Positions 1 through 8,619 of a stretch of DNA of 64,000 bases are shown piece by piece. The position numbers and the translations under genes were made by a program. A model generated the notes under the pieces. The model worked only from the letters and a program-made list of their open reading frames with translations. It was not told where the DNA came from and searched no databases. The first letter of the stretch is position 1. Each line of letters opens with the position of its first letter. Source of the DNA: Terrisporobacter mayombei (GTDB lineage Bacteria > Bacillota > Clostridia > Peptostreptococcales > Peptostreptococcaceae); NCBI RefSeq assembly GCF_020748465.1, contig NZ_JAHZMP010000002.1, positions 496,001 through 560,000 on the forward strand. The letters are read 5' to 3'.

Positions 1-25
1 TTATAAAATTTGGGAGGATATTAAA

Positions 26-568
26 ATGAAAAAATTTGTATGTACAGTATGTGGATATATATACGAGGGAGAAAAAGCACCAGATGTGTGTCCAGTTTGT
101 AAAGTAGGATCTGAAAAGTTCCAAGAAATGAAAGGAAAAATGAATTGGGCAGATGAGCACAGAATAGGTGTGGCACAAGGTGTTGATGAACAAGTAATAG
201 AAGACTTAAGAGCCAACTTCGTTGGGGAATGTACTGAAGTAGGAATGTATTTAGCAATGAGTCGTCAAGCTGATAGAGAAGGATACCCAGAAGTAGCAGA
301 AGCTTACAAAAGAATAGCTTTAGAAGAAGCAGAACATGCTGCAAGATTTGCAGAATTACTTGGAGAAGTAGTAGTTGCTGATACTAAGAAAAACTTAGAA
401 GCTAGAGTTGAAGCTGAATATGGAGCTACTGAAGGAAAATTAAAAATAGCTAAGAGAGCTAAAGAGCTAGGACTTGACGCTATCCATGATACTGTTCATG
501 AAATGTGTAAAGATGAAGCTAGACATGGTAAAGCATTCTTAGGATTACTAGAAAGATATTTTGGATAA
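26..568 (+). CDS. Reverse rubrerythrin (rubredoxin-diiron peroxidase)
   Basis: A 180-residue protein likely to reduce hydrogen peroxide in the cytoplasm of an anaerobe. Residues 1-35 form a rubredoxin domain with two Cys pairs (CTVCGY and CPVCK) that would bind one iron. The rest is a ferritin-like four-helix diiron domain with the typical Glu and ExxH ligands ([17 protein letters not shown]). The rubredoxin lies at the N-terminus, the reverse of classical rubrerythrin; this order is known from clostridial reverse rubrerythrins, which act in NADH-dependent peroxide and oxygen detoxification. A GGAGG ribosome binding site precedes the ATG and a terminator follows, so it is probably monocistronic. 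Electron donors are not encoded next to it. Confidence 0.93.
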   Translation: MKKFVCTVCGYIYEGEKAPDVCPVCKVGSEKFQEMKGKMNWADEHRIGVAQGVDEQVIEDLRANFVGECTEVGMYLAMSRQADREGYPEVAEAYKRIALEEAEHAARFAELLGEVVVADTKKNLEARVEAEYGATEGKLKIAKRAKELGLDAIHDTVHEMCKDEARHGKAFLGLLERYFG

Positions 569-587
569 GAATTAAATAAATTATATG

Positions 588-620
588 AAGCCTCATACTA
601 AAAATAATATGAGGCTTTTT
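588..620 (+). terminator. Intrinsic terminator after rubrerythrin
   Basis: A 10-bp stem (AAGCCTCATA with TATGAGGCTT) is followed directly by a T run. Confidence 0.85.
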
Positions 621-699
621 AAATGAAAATTTGTAGGGATAATTTATGTAATCACATCCATATACTTATAATATAGAATTGAAAAGGGGGGAATACATA

Positions 700-1158
700 T
701 TGTTGCAAACGCCACTTGGACTTTTATATGTATATATTAACAATGAGCAAGTAAAATACAACATAAGTGAACTACCATTAAAACCTATAGAAATTTCCAA
801 CTATAAAGTTGACGCCAGATATATGATAGAAATTGATAAATCACAAGTTAAAAGTGGAGATATAATTACTTTTATGATTGATACAAACATAATAGCAGAA
901 GTAGATGGAGGAGATTGTTTAGTTGAGGCTATGTTTGAAAGTGATGATTTGTATTTAGCGATAGGAGGATACGATATTAACTATCACAAAAGCCAAAGCA
1001 ACAGCGCCTATTCATTTTCAGTTATAAAAAATGGATTAGAGGCAGAAATTATAGATTTGCAATATATTGATGATTTTAGAGTTGCAATCGCTTGGAGTGA
1101 TACAAACAAGGAGGATTATTATACTGCTGTTTGGTTTGCAGCTGATCCTTATATATAA
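700..1158 (+). CDS. Hypothetical protein, 152 aa
   Basis: I do not recognise the family. The product is acidic, has no signal peptide or membrane segment, and its alternating hydrophobic pattern suggests a mostly beta fold. The start is a choice: the frame opens at a TTG at 679, but a strong AGGGGGG box lies at about 685-691, inside that longer form. TTG codons at 700 and 703 sit about 8-11 bases downstream of it, so initiation at 700 is favoured. Terminators on both sides make it a single-gene unit. No functional inference is offered. Confidence 0.7.
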   Translation: MLQTPLGLLYVYINNEQVKYNISELPLKPIEISNYKVDARYMIEIDKSQVKSGDIITFMIDTNIIAEVDGGDCLVEAMFESDDLYLAIGGYDINYHKSQSNSAYSFSVIKNGLEAEIIDLQYIDDFRVAIAWSDTNKEDYYTAVWFAADPYI

Positions 1159-1170
1159 AATAATAAAAAA

Positions 1171-1207
1171 GAAGTTTAAAATAAATATATTTTAAACTTC
1201 TTTTTTT
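1171..1207 (+). terminator. Intrinsic terminator
   Basis: GAAGTTTAAA pairs with TTTAAACTTC across a 10-base AT loop, followed by a T run. Confidence 0.85.
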
Positions 1208-1303
1208 CTGTCACTCATTTTTCCATAATTAATAAATTAATAATATAGCTTAATAGTGATGAAAATGTTTAAGAGAAAATATCATTTTAAGGAAGTGGAC
1301 AAA

Positions 1304-2260
1304 ATGGAAAGACCTAATAATCAATTTTGTGCTGATGCAGGGGGAAAATACTGTCCATGTCATTTAGCTCACAGTGGGGATTGTATAAAATGTTCTTTAA
1401 TTAGAGGGGAAAAGACTTGTGAGTGTAAGTGGCAAGGAGTTTGTATTTACAATGAACTTATGCACAACAAAATAGTACCAGTAGAAGAAAGAAAAGACTT
1501 ACTTTGCAAAGTAATTGAAAGTAAAGAAATAGAAAAAAATATTTACTATTTAAAGATTAAAATACCTAGTTATTTAACTAGAGATTTAAGTGAGCCAGGT
1601 GCATATGTTTTTTTGAAAGACAAAGATAGAGAAAGTGGATTTTTCAATGCACCTATATCTGTAATGGATGTGGATGAAGAAAATAATATACTAGAAGTTA
1701 TAGTAGTTCCAAGAGGAATAAAAACAAAGCCTTTAGTAAATTGTGAAGAGATAATTGTAAAGGCTCCTTATTTTAATGGGATTTTTGGATTAAAAGAAAT
1801 CAAATCAAATGCATGTGACAAATGTGTAGTAGTTCTAGATGGCTTATCTCAAGTGAATTCGTTAAAAGTTATAAAAAGATTAATTAGAAATAACAATGAA
1901 GTGGAAGTATTTATAAATGAAAAAGGCAAAAGACTAGAGATGATGGAAGAAAAAATAGAAGAATTGGGAGTAAATATTCAACTTTTTAATTTAGAAGACA
2001 AAAAAGAAATTCTAATAAATTATATAAGAAATAACAATATAAGTTTTGTTTACAGTTGTGGATTAATATATTTTAATAAGTCTATTTTACAATTAGTAGA
2101 TAGCATTGATGATAAGATAAAATTTGCAATTCCAAATAATAATTTAATCTGTTGCGGAGAAGGTATATGTGGCGCATGTACTATTAGATTAAATAATTGC
2201 AGAATAAAGTCATGTAAAGCTCAAATGAATGGACGAGAGTTTTTAAGTAATCTTAAATAA
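1304..2260 (+). CDS. PyrK-like NAD/FAD electron-transfer subunit with Cys-rich N-terminus
   Basis: A 318-residue protein resembling the electron-transfer subunits of dihydroorotate dehydrogenase and of sulfide/glutamate synthase-type flavoproteins. The core has a ferredoxin-reductase-like layout. The C-terminus carries a CGEGICGAC motif plus later cysteines, as in the [2Fe-2S] site of PyrK-like proteins. The first 50 residues hold about nine cysteines (for example CPCHLAHSGDC and CECKW), suggesting another metal or Fe-S site. The frame extends up to a GTG at 1256, but AAGGAAGTGG at 1289-1298 points to the ATG at 1304. It lies 15 bases before a flavoprotein gene, so the two probably form one complex moving electrons between a pyridine nucleotide and an unknown partner. 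Pyrimidine synthesis genes are absent nearby, so it should not be called PyrK. Confidence 0.75.
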   Translation: MERPNNQFCADAGGKYCPCHLAHSGDCIKCSLIRGEKTCECKWQGVCIYNELMHNKIVPVEERKDLLCKVIESKEIEKNIYYLKIKIPSYLTRDLSEPGAYVFLKDKDRESGFFNAPISVMDVDEENNILEVIVVPRGIKTKPLVNCEEIIVKAPYFNGIFGLKEIKSNACDKCVVVLDGLSQVNSLKVIKRLIRNNNEVEVFINEKGKRLEMMEEKIEELGVNIQLFNLEDKKEILINYIRNNNISFVYSCGLIYFNKSILQLVDSIDDKIKFAIPNNNLICCGEGICGACTIRLNNCRIKSCKAQMNGREFLSNLK

Positions 2261-2275
2261 ATTGGGGGGATATAA

Positions 2276-3556
2276 ATGGCAAAAGTTGTAGTCATAGGTG
2301 GTGGCTGGGCTGGATGCGCTGCTGCAATAAGTGCATCAAAAGCCGGTGCACAAGTAGTGATTTTAGAAAAAACAGATTTATTAATAGGTTTAGGTAATGT
2401 GGGCGGAATAATGAGAAATAACGGAAGATACACTGCATGTGAAGAAGCTATGTGCTTAGGTGCAAGTGAATTATTTGCCTTGACAGATGAAAATGCAACT
2501 CATAAAAATGTGGATTTTCCAGGGCATAATCATGCCACAGTATATAATGTTTTAAAAATTGAACCACCAGTTAGGAAACTTATAAAAGACATGGGGATTG
2601 AAGTAAGAATAATGAGCAGAGTTGTGGACGTTGACTGTGAAAAAGATATATTAAAGGCAGTTATATTAGAAGATGGTCAAAGGATAGAAGGAGATAGCTT
2701 TGTTGATACGACAGGGTCTTCTGGTCCAATGGGCAATTGTTCTAAGTATGGTAATGGATGTGCTATGTGTGTTCTTAGATGTCCTTCTTTTGGAGGAAGG
2801 GTAAGCGTAACAGGAAGATGTGGCGTAAATGATATGATCGGGGAAAGAGTAAATGGTGATTTCGGAGCATTTAGTGGTTCTATGAAATTATTAAAAGAAA
2901 GTTTAAGTGAAGATATACAACAGGAACTAAATGAGAAAGGTTTTGCAGTAATACCTTTGCCTAAGGAACTTAGAAACGAAAAAAAACTTGATATAAAAGT
3001 TTGTCAGCAATATGCCCTTCATGAATTTGCTGAAAACATTATTTTGTTAGACACTGGTCATGCAAAATTAATGACACCATTTTTTGACTTAGAAAAATTA
3101 AGAAGTGTATCAGGATTTGAAACTGCATGTATAGTTGATCCATATAGTGGAGGAAAAGGCAATTCCATAAGATATATGGCAGTATCTCCAAGAGATAATT
3201 ATATGAGAGCGGAAGGAATGAAAAATTTATTTGTTGGAGGAGAAAAATCAGGATTTTATGTAGGTCATACAGAAGCTATTTGTACAGGATCTTTAGCTGG
3301 ACACAATGCTGTAAGATATTTAACAAATAAGGACTATTTACAATTACCAAGCAGTTTATTAATAGGAGACTTTTTATCTTATTCTAATGAAGAAATGCAT
3401 AAGGAAGAAGGAGTAAAGATGAGATTTACATTTGCAGGAAGTATTTACTTCAACAGAATGAAAGAATTAGGACTTTATACAATAGACAAAGAAGAAATAG
3501 AAAAGAGAGTAAAAGAAGTAGACTTACTAGGTGTTTATAATAATAAGTTAATATAA
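2276..3556 (+). CDS. FAD-dependent oxidoreductase (FAD_oxidored type)
   Basis: A 426-residue flavoprotein. The N-terminal GGGWAGCAAA sequence is a Rossmann dinucleotide-binding loop followed by an acidic strand end (ILEKTD), typical of FAD-binding proteins. A cysteine cluster at roughly residues 155-185 (CSKYGNGCAMCVLRC) could bind an Fe-S cluster. A second FAD-contact motif (LFVGGEKSGF) lies near residue 320. It follows the PyrK-like gene with a GGGGGG ribosome binding site in the short gap and shares its terminator, so co-expression is very likely. The substrate cannot be read from the sequence; distant relatives include fumarate-reductase-type flavoproteins. Confidence 0.78.
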   Translation: MAKVVVIGGGWAGCAAAISASKAGAQVVILEKTDLLIGLGNVGGIMRNNGRYTACEEAMCLGASELFALTDENATHKNVDFPGHNHATVYNVLKIEPPVRKLIKDMGIEVRIMSRVVDVDCEKDILKAVILEDGQRIEGDSFVDTTGSSGPMGNCSKYGNGCAMCVLRCPSFGGRVSVTGRCGVNDMIGERVNGDFGAFSGSMKLLKESLSEDIQQELNEKGFAVIPLPKELRNEKKLDIKVCQQYALHEFAENIILLDTGHAKLMTPFFDLEKLRSVSGFETACIVDPYSGGKGNSIRYMAVSPRDNYMRAEGMKNLFVGGEKSGFYVGHTEAICTGSLAGHNAVRYLTNKDYLQLPSSLLIGDFLSYSNEEMHKEEGVKMRFTFAGSIYFNRMKELGLYTIDKEEIEKRVKEVDLLGVYNNKLI

Positions 3557-3563
3557 TAATTAA

Positions 3564-3599
3564 AACCTTACTTGGAAAAAGTCAAGTAAGGCTTTTTTT
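3564..3599 (+). terminator. Intrinsic terminator of the redox pair
   Basis: CCTTACTTG pairs with CAAGTAAGG and is followed by a T run. Confidence 0.85.
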
Positions 3600-3677
3600 A
3601 TTATATTAATGCGATTGTTAAATTCGAGACAATAATTAAAATATTCTGTTAATTAAAGGGAAATAATATATACATAA

Positions 3678-3706
3678 TTGTAAATAGTAACAAATTATGG
3701 TAAAAT
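3678..3706 (+). promoter_or_regulatory. Candidate promoter of the Fic-like gene
   Basis: TTGTAA and TAAAAT are separated by 17 bases, about 60 bases before the gene. This fits a housekeeping sigma-A promoter; it is only a pattern match. Confidence 0.45.
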
Positions 3707-3763
3707 CAAATTAATACGACTATTTAATAGGTAAAGTATATTATTGGGGTTTGGAGTGATATT

Positions 3764-4801
3764 ATGGAATACACTATGGGGACAAAGCTGACTAATATAT
3801 CAGTTGATATGAACAATGTAAAAAAATTATGCAAGATAAATAAATACAAAGGAGAGCAAATTGTCTATAAGAAGCAACCTAAAAATGTGGTAACTTCTAT
3901 GACAGATGATGCTATTCTTAAATTTGTTTATGACACTTATATTGATAGTTTTCTTGGGGGGCAGGAAAACTTAGTAAAATTAATTCACAATGAAATTACA
4001 CCACAATCTAGGGATGAAATTAGTGTTGTAGAATTTAGAGATGTAATTAAAACAATAAATAGTGCTTTTGAAGATATCAAAATATGCTCTCAAACTATAT
4101 TAGAACTTCATGGATATTTGCACAGGTATTCTCTAATAAGGGGCGGGAGATATAGAAATGAGGCAATAGGTTTTATTGACTTTGGAAAACTAAATGATGA
4201 TTTTGATAATGTCCACGATATAGAAAAAAATATAGAAAGCAAAGTAGAAAATTTGTGTGAAAAATATTATAAGTTTTTAGAAGAAAATAAAATTCAAGAT
4301 CTTATAATAATTGCTTTTTTTATAATGGATTTTATGTTAATATCACCATTTAAAGAAGATAACTTAGCAATGTCAAAGATTTTGACTTTGCTATTATTAA
4401 ACAAAAGTGGATATGAGGTAGGGCGATTTAATAGTTTAGGTAACTTATATCATGATGAAAATTACTCATATTTTAGAACTTTATTTTCTAGACACGTAGA
4501 TTTTGAAAGAGAATCTTATAATATGAATAAATGGTTAGATTATTTCTTGTCATTTATACTAACAGCCTACGAAGATTTAAGTGAAGAGATGAATTTAACT
4601 AGAAATAAAAAAGAAACTAAAACTAGAAGAATAGAAAAAGTTATAAATTCTACTTTGGGATACTTTACAAAGGATGATGTAAGAAATCAGTGTCCTGATA
4701 TTCCAGAGCCAACTATTAACCGAGTTTTTAACAACTTAAGAAAAAGCGGAAGAATAGAAGTTGTGGCAAAAGGTAGAAGTGCAAAGTGGAAAAAAAAATA
4801 G
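3764..4801 (+). CDS. Degenerate Fic-domain protein with C-terminal winged helix
   Basis: A 345-residue protein whose centre follows the Fic fold. A GGRYRNEAIG segment at about residue 127 matches the GxxR(x)E region before the Fic core. At residues 191-205 the sequence reads ISPFKEDNLAMSK, where active Fic enzymes have HPFxDGNGRxGR. The catalytic His is therefore Ser, and the GNGR loop that binds the nucleotide is gone. The last 60 residues look like a winged-helix DNA-binding domain (KVINSTLGYFTKDDV through INRVFNNLRKSGRIEV), as found at the end of many Fic proteins. It is a single gene between a promoter and a strong terminator. I infer a catalytically dead Fic used as a sensor or transcription factor rather than an AMP transferase. 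Confidence 0.65.
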   Translation: MEYTMGTKLTNISVDMNNVKKLCKINKYKGEQIVYKKQPKNVVTSMTDDAILKFVYDTYIDSFLGGQENLVKLIHNEITPQSRDEISVVEFRDVIKTINSAFEDIKICSQTILELHGYLHRYSLIRGGRYRNEAIGFIDFGKLNDDFDNVHDIEKNIESKVENLCEKYYKFLEENKIQDLIIIAFFIMDFMLISPFKEDNLAMSKILTLLLLNKSGYEVGRFNSLGNLYHDENYSYFRTLFSRHVDFERESYNMNKWLDYFLSFILTAYEDLSEEMNLTRNKKETKTRRIEKVINSTLGYFTKDDVRNQCPDIPEPTINRVFNNLRKSGRIEVVAKGRSAKWKKK

Positions 4802-4807
4802 ATTGCA

Positions 4808-4839
4808 AAGGGGTACACAAAAATGTGTACCCCTTTTTT
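4808..4839 (+). terminator. Intrinsic terminator
   Basis: A 12-bp perfect stem, AAGGGGTACACA with TGTGTACCCCTT, with a 4-base loop and a T run. Confidence 0.9.
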
Positions 4840-4923
4840 GAGCAAATAATTAGTGATTAATAGAATAAATTCTAATATTTAACAAATAATATAATATTAT
4901 TAATTATTTATTTGAGGTGAATT

Positions 4924-5574
4924 ATGAGAAAAACATTATTATATATTAGTTGTAACTCAAAACCAGAAAAAATGTCATCTAGTAAAACTGTAGCTAGGCT
5001 TTTTATACAAAAGTTTATTGAAAAAAATCCTGATTTTGATGTGGAGGAAATAGATTTATTTAAAGACTATATACCAAGATTGGAATATGAATATTTTGCA
5101 GGGCGCAGTGCATTAGTTGAAGAGAAAGCGCTAAAACAATTAGATGATTATAGTCAAAAGGAAGTAAAAAGAATAAATGATTTATGTGATCAATTTATGA
5201 AAGCTAGAGTATATGTTATTGCGGCACCAATGTGGAGTTCATCTTTTCCGCCACAGCTTAAAGAATATTTTGACTGTGTAATTCAAGATAAAAAAACTAT
5301 TAAGTTTGAAAATAAAAAACCAAAGGGAAAACTAAATGATTTAGATAGAAGCTTAGTATATATTCAGTCAAGTGGCGGCAAAATACCTGTATATACAAAA
5401 CCAATGTTAAATCGTGGAGTTAGCTATATAAAATATATTTCCAAGTTTATGGGGATAAAAAAGACAAAAGAAATATTAGTTGATGGTACTGGAAATACAG
5501 AAGAAGAAAGACTAGCTTCCATAGATAAAGCTAGTAATGAAATTGAAAAAGTAATGAAATCTTTAAAATACTAA
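4924..5574 (+). CDS. azoR: FMN-dependent NADH-azoreductase family protein
   Basis: A 216-residue flavodoxin-fold oxidoreductase of the AzoR/quinone reductase family. The N-terminus (LLYISCNSKPEKMSSSKTVA) carries the FMN phosphate loop after the first beta strand, and APMWSSSFPPQLKEYFD near residue 100 is the family's FMN-contact strand and helix. Such enzymes pass two electrons from NADH to quinones, azo dyes or nitro compounds in the cytoplasm. A GAGGTG ribosome binding site precedes the ATG. The natural substrate cannot be inferred. Confidence 0.85.
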   Translation: MRKTLLYISCNSKPEKMSSSKTVARLFIQKFIEKNPDFDVEEIDLFKDYIPRLEYEYFAGRSALVEEKALKQLDDYSQKEVKRINDLCDQFMKARVYVIAAPMWSSSFPPQLKEYFDCVIQDKKTIKFENKKPKGKLNDLDRSLVYIQSSGGKIPVYTKPMLNRGVSYIKYISKFMGIKKTKEILVDGTGNTEEERLASIDKASNEIEKVMKSLKY

Positions 5575-5659
5575 TTAAAATTCGATATTTTAAATAAAAA
5601 ATTAAATATAATAAGAAAATGAATAGTAAGAAAAAATATTAATAAAATAAAAATAATTG

Positions 5660-5689
5660 TTGATAATGTATACAAAGTAGATTATCATT
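5660..5689 (+). promoter_or_regulatory. Candidate his operon promoter with overlapping inverted repeat
   Basis: TTGATA and TATCAT lie 18 bases apart and would start a leader of about 270 bases. The same stretch holds a 7-bp inverted repeat, TGATAAT at 5661-5667 and ATTATCA at 5681-5687, which could be an operator. No terminator was found between the azoreductase gene and this site. Confidence 0.4.
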
Positions 5690-5727
5690 ATTGTTAATAA
5701 ATTAAAATAAATTCTTTGGAGGTAAGT

Positions 5728-5811
5728 ATGATGTATATTATAAATGAAAAACTTAATAGCAAATTAAATACAACATTATATTATCATCATCATAGATCCA
5801 AGGGATTGTAA
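5728..5811 (+). CDS. hisL: Histidine leader peptide, 27 aa with HHH
   Basis: A 27-codon ORF, too short for normal gene calling, starts at an ATG 5 bases after a perfect GGAGGT box. Residues 18-22 read YYHHH: three consecutive CAT codons at 5785-5793. The stop at 5809-5811 falls inside an RNA segment that can pair downstream. The arrangement matches his leader peptides that sense charged tRNA-His, where ribosome stalling at the His codons controls a downstream terminator. It sits about 160 bases before hisZ. The peptide itself probably has no function other than being translated. Confidence 0.85.
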   Translation: MMYIINEKLNSKLNTTLYYHHHRSKGL

Positions 5812-5924
5812 TTATGAATTTTCTCATAGATACAAGCCCTGTTTTAAGTACAGTAAATGGGCCTGTATCTATGATGGTATATGAATCTTATAAACCATAT
5901 AGGCATAGCCTATATGGTTTTTTT
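5801..5924 (+). promoter_or_regulatory. Ribosome-mediated transcription attenuator of the his operon
   Basis: Four mutually exclusive pairings can be read. Segment 1 (5801-5810, overlapping the leader stop codon) pairs with 5831-5840 in 9 of 10 positions. Segment 2 (5825-5839) pairs with segment 3 (5859-5873) in 14 of 15. Segment 3 (5869-5878) pairs with 5894-5902, the 5' arm of the terminator, with one bulge. Segment 4 forms the terminator itself. A ribosome stalled on the His codons leaves 1:2 and so 3:4 free to form, giving antitermination. A ribosome at the stop codon hides segment 1, so 2:3 and the terminator form. No T-box signature is present. Confidence 0.8.
5892..5924 (+). terminator. 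his attenuator terminator
   Basis: A perfect 12-bp stem, AAACCATATAGG with CCTATATGGTTT, has a 5-base loop and runs into a T tract. It lies between the leader peptide and hisZ. Confidence 0.9.
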
Positions 5925-5970
5925 ATTGTTTTAAATAATTAATAAATAAAAAAGATTACAAGGAGGAAAT

Positions 5971-6921
5971 ATGAGGTATTTAAGCATAGAAAATGAACTA
6001 AATTATTCAAAGAAAAGATACGAATTTACAAAAGAAATAGAATATATATTTGTAAAAAATAATTATATTCAAATAAAACCAAGTATATTTGAGGATTACG
6101 ACAACTTTATTGCCATAAATAAAAGAACTCCTACAAAATCTATGGTGAAAATAGTAAGTGACAAGATTTTAGTATTAAGACCTGATATTACAACAAGTAT
6201 TATAAAAAGCTTAATACCTAGGTGGGAAGATGACTTAGTACTTAAATTATTTTATCACTCTACAGTTTACAAAAATGAAGGCAAAGAAGGGATAAAAGAA
6301 ATTAGACAATTTGGATGTGAGTACTTAGGAGAAAAGTCTATAAAAGCAGACTCAGAAATAGTAAATATGTCTTTAGATATACTTAAAAAATTTGGGAAAA
6401 AATTTATTTTAGAAATTGGAAGTAGTAATTACATAAATGGATTACTTCGTGAGTTAAATATTAAAGAGCATCAAGAAAATAAATTAAAAAGTTTAATACT
6501 TAGAAAAAACAAAATAGAAATAAAAGACTATATTGAAAAATTCAACATAAATAAAGAAATAAAAGAAATTATATATAATTTGCTTGAACTAAATGGAGAT
6601 ATAGAAGAAGTAATATCAAAAGCTAGAAAATTCTATACAAATGATTTAATGAACAAGGGCTTAGAAGAGTTGGAGGAAATAAGTACTTTACTGAAAAAGA
6701 GTGAATATAAAAAATATACAAATTGTGATTTATCCATGGTAGGAAAATTTGATTATTATGAAGGAATAATGATTAAAGGCTATTATGCCAATGTGTACAA
6801 AGAAATTCTAAGTGGAGGAAGATATGATTCTCTTACAGAAGAGTTTGGAAAAAGTGTTCCTGCTATTGGGTTTTGCATAGATGTGGATGGAATAATGGAA
6901 GCATCAAAAGATAGGAGTTGA
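5971..6921 (+). CDS. hisZ: ATP phosphoribosyltransferase regulatory subunit HisZ
   Basis: A 316-residue paralogue of class II histidyl-tRNA synthetase that lacks tRNA-charging function and activates short-form HisG, the first enzyme of histidine synthesis. Visible class II features include the LRPDITTSI segment near residue 70 and a final GGRYDSLTEEFG segment near residue 280. It is shorter than the roughly 390 residues common for HisZ. Its ATG follows AAGGAGG. It is the first structural gene after the leader attenuator, and its TGA lies at the start of hisG. The presence of a short HisG immediately downstream supports the call. Confidence 0.9.
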   Translation: MRYLSIENELNYSKKRYEFTKEIEYIFVKNNYIQIKPSIFEDYDNFIAINKRTPTKSMVKIVSDKILVLRPDITTSIIKSLIPRWEDDLVLKLFYHSTVYKNEGKEGIKEIRQFGCEYLGEKSIKADSEIVNMSLDILKKFGKKFILEIGSSNYINGLLRELNIKEHQENKLKSLILRKNKIEIKDYIEKFNINKEIKEIIYNLLELNGDIEEVISKARKFYTNDLMNKGLEELEEISTLLKKSEYKKYTNCDLSMVGKFDYYEGIMIKGYYANVYKEILSGGRYDSLTEEFGKSVPAIGFCIDVDGIMEASKDRS

Positions 6922-6926
6922 TAAAG

Positions 6927-7571
6927 GTGGATAATATTGTAATAGCCATAGCTAAAGGTAGAATAGAAAAAGATATTTATAAAAGACTGAAAATTCTAAA
7001 TATAGAAGAGTGTATAGAAACAGATAGCAGAAAATTAATTTTTAAAGATGAACAAAATAAAATCACTTATATTCATGTAAAACCATCTGACGTTGTAACT
7101 TATGTGGAAAAAGGAGTTGCAGATCTTGGCATAGTAGGAAAAGACACTATTTTAGAAAATGAAAATGACAATGAAGTATACGAGCTATTAGATTTAGGGT
7201 TTGGTAAATGTAAGTTTTCTGTGGCAGGAGTAAAAGGTAAGAATAATTATGCAAAAGAAGAAACTTTAAAAGTTGCAACTAAATATCCAACAATTGCAAA
7301 GAATTATTTTAAATCAAGAGGACAAAAAATAGAAGTCATCAAACTTAATGGTTCAGTGGAGCTAGCTCCCATAGTAGGACTTTCAGATGTTATTGTTGAC
7401 TTGGTGGAAACAGGTAATACGCTAAGAGCAAATGGTCTAGAGATTGTGGAGGATATGTGCAACATAAGTTCTAGAATAATAGCCAATAGAGTAAGTTATA
7501 AATTTAATAAAAATAAGATTGAAGAGATTGTAAATAAATTTGCTTCAACTTTAGATGAAAATAATTATTAG
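6927..7571 (+). CDS. hisG: ATP phosphoribosyltransferase, short form HisG
   Basis: This enzyme joins ATP and PRPP, the committed step of histidine synthesis. At 214 residues it is the short form, which lacks the C-terminal regulatory domain and needs HisZ. Characteristic segments are IAIAKGRI at the N-terminus, DLGIVGKDT near residue 65, and the PRPP-binding region around residues 140-160 (ELAPIVGLSDVIVDLVETG). The frame could open at a TTG at 6918, but AGGAG at 6913-6917 touches that codon, while the GTG at 6927 is 9 bases away and is preferred. It is tightly coupled to hisZ. Confidence 0.92.
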   Translation: MDNIVIAIAKGRIEKDIYKRLKILNIEECIETDSRKLIFKDEQNKITYIHVKPSDVVTYVEKGVADLGIVGKDTILENENDNEVYELLDLGFGKCKFSVAGVKGKNNYAKEETLKVATKYPTIAKNYFKSRGQKIEVIKLNGSVELAPIVGLSDVIVDLVETGNTLRANGLEIVEDMCNISSRIIANRVSYKFNKNKIEEIVNKFASTLDENNY

Positions 7572-7585
7572 AAGGGGTGTTAGTT

Positions 7586-8611
7586 ATGAAGGAAAAACAA
7601 AGTGTAAAGGAGTTACAACCATACGTAGTAAATCCAATAGTATGTTCAGTAAAACTAGATGCGAATGAAGGAAGTAAAGATTTATTTAAAGATTTAGTAA
7701 AACAATTGGGTGAAGAGTTTTACCTAAATGTTTATCCAGATGATTCTTACATTGATTTGAAAAAATCCATATCTAACTATGTTGGGTGTGAAATTTCAAA
7801 TATATGTGTGGGAAATGGTTCTAGTGAGTTACTTGACTTATGTATAAAAACATTTGTTGATAGAGATGAATTAATTTTAAGTTTAGACCCAAGTTTCGCC
7901 ATGTATTCCATCTATGCCAAAATCTTTGATACTAAGTACATGGGAGCAGAATCTGAAGATGATTTTGTAATAAATGCAGATAAATTTATTCATGCCATAA
8001 AAGAAAATAATCCGAAAGTAACTATAATATGTAATCCCAATAACCCAACAGGAAGCATGATAAAAAAAGATGATGTAATTAAAATAATAAAATCTACAGA
8101 CAACATTGTTATAGTTGACGAAGCATACATGGAGTTTGGTGATGAAAGTGTAGTAGAAGAAATTGAAAACTATAAAAATCTTATAGTAGTTAAAACTCTA
8201 TCTAAAGCATTTTCCATGGCAGGAATTAGAACAGGTTATTTGCTTGCATGTGAAGAACTTGTAAAAACTGTGGAAAAAGTAAGACCGCCTTATAACTTAA
8301 ATTCTATATCAGCCTTTTTAGCAACAAAGGCATTAGAAGAAAAAGATAAAATGATAGCTTATGCAAAAGGAATTAAAAAAGAAAGAGAAAAAGTATACAA
8401 ATCTCTTAAAGATATGAATGTAAAAGCATTTCCATCAGGAGCAAACTTTCTTTTCTTTCACAGTGATATAAAAAACTTAGAAGAAAAATTAGTAAAAGAA
8501 GACGTATTAATTAGAAAATTTGGTGGAAAATTAGACAATCACTACAGAGTTACTATAGGAAGCGAAGATGAAAATAATGAATTTATTAAAGCTATGAAAA
8601 AGTTTGTGTAG
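7586..8611 (+). CDS. hisC: Histidinol-phosphate aminotransferase HisC
   Basis: A 341-residue fold-type I PLP aminotransferase that converts imidazole acetol phosphate and glutamate to histidinol phosphate. Visible motifs are NPNNPTG (about residue 150), DEAYMEF (about 180) and [16 protein letters not shown] (about 210), whose SK lysine binds PLP. The ATG at 7586 lies 8 bases after GAAGGGG and is preferred to the GTG at 7577 inside that box. It follows hisG directly; in many genomes hisD separates them, and here hisD is missing. Confidence 0.92.
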   Translation: MKEKQSVKELQPYVVNPIVCSVKLDANEGSKDLFKDLVKQLGEEFYLNVYPDDSYIDLKKSISNYVGCEISNICVGNGSSELLDLCIKTFVDRDELILSLDPSFAMYSIYAKIFDTKYMGAESEDDFVINADKFIHAIKENNPKVTIICNPNNPTGSMIKKDDVIKIIKSTDNIVIVDEAYMEFGDESVVEEIENYKNLIVVKTLSKAFSMAGIRTGYLLACEELVKTVEKVRPPYNLNSISAFLATKALEEKDKMIAYAKGIKKEREKVYKSLKDMNVKAFPSGANFLFFHSDIKNLEEKLVKEDVLIRKFGGKLDNHYRVTIGSEDENNEFIKAMKKFV

Positions 8612-8619
8612 GAGGAAAT

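Noticed and set aside
5690-5970. T-box riboswitch before hisZ
   Set aside because: No T-box sequence or specifier-loop layout is visible; an ORF with HHH and four competing pairings explains the leader.
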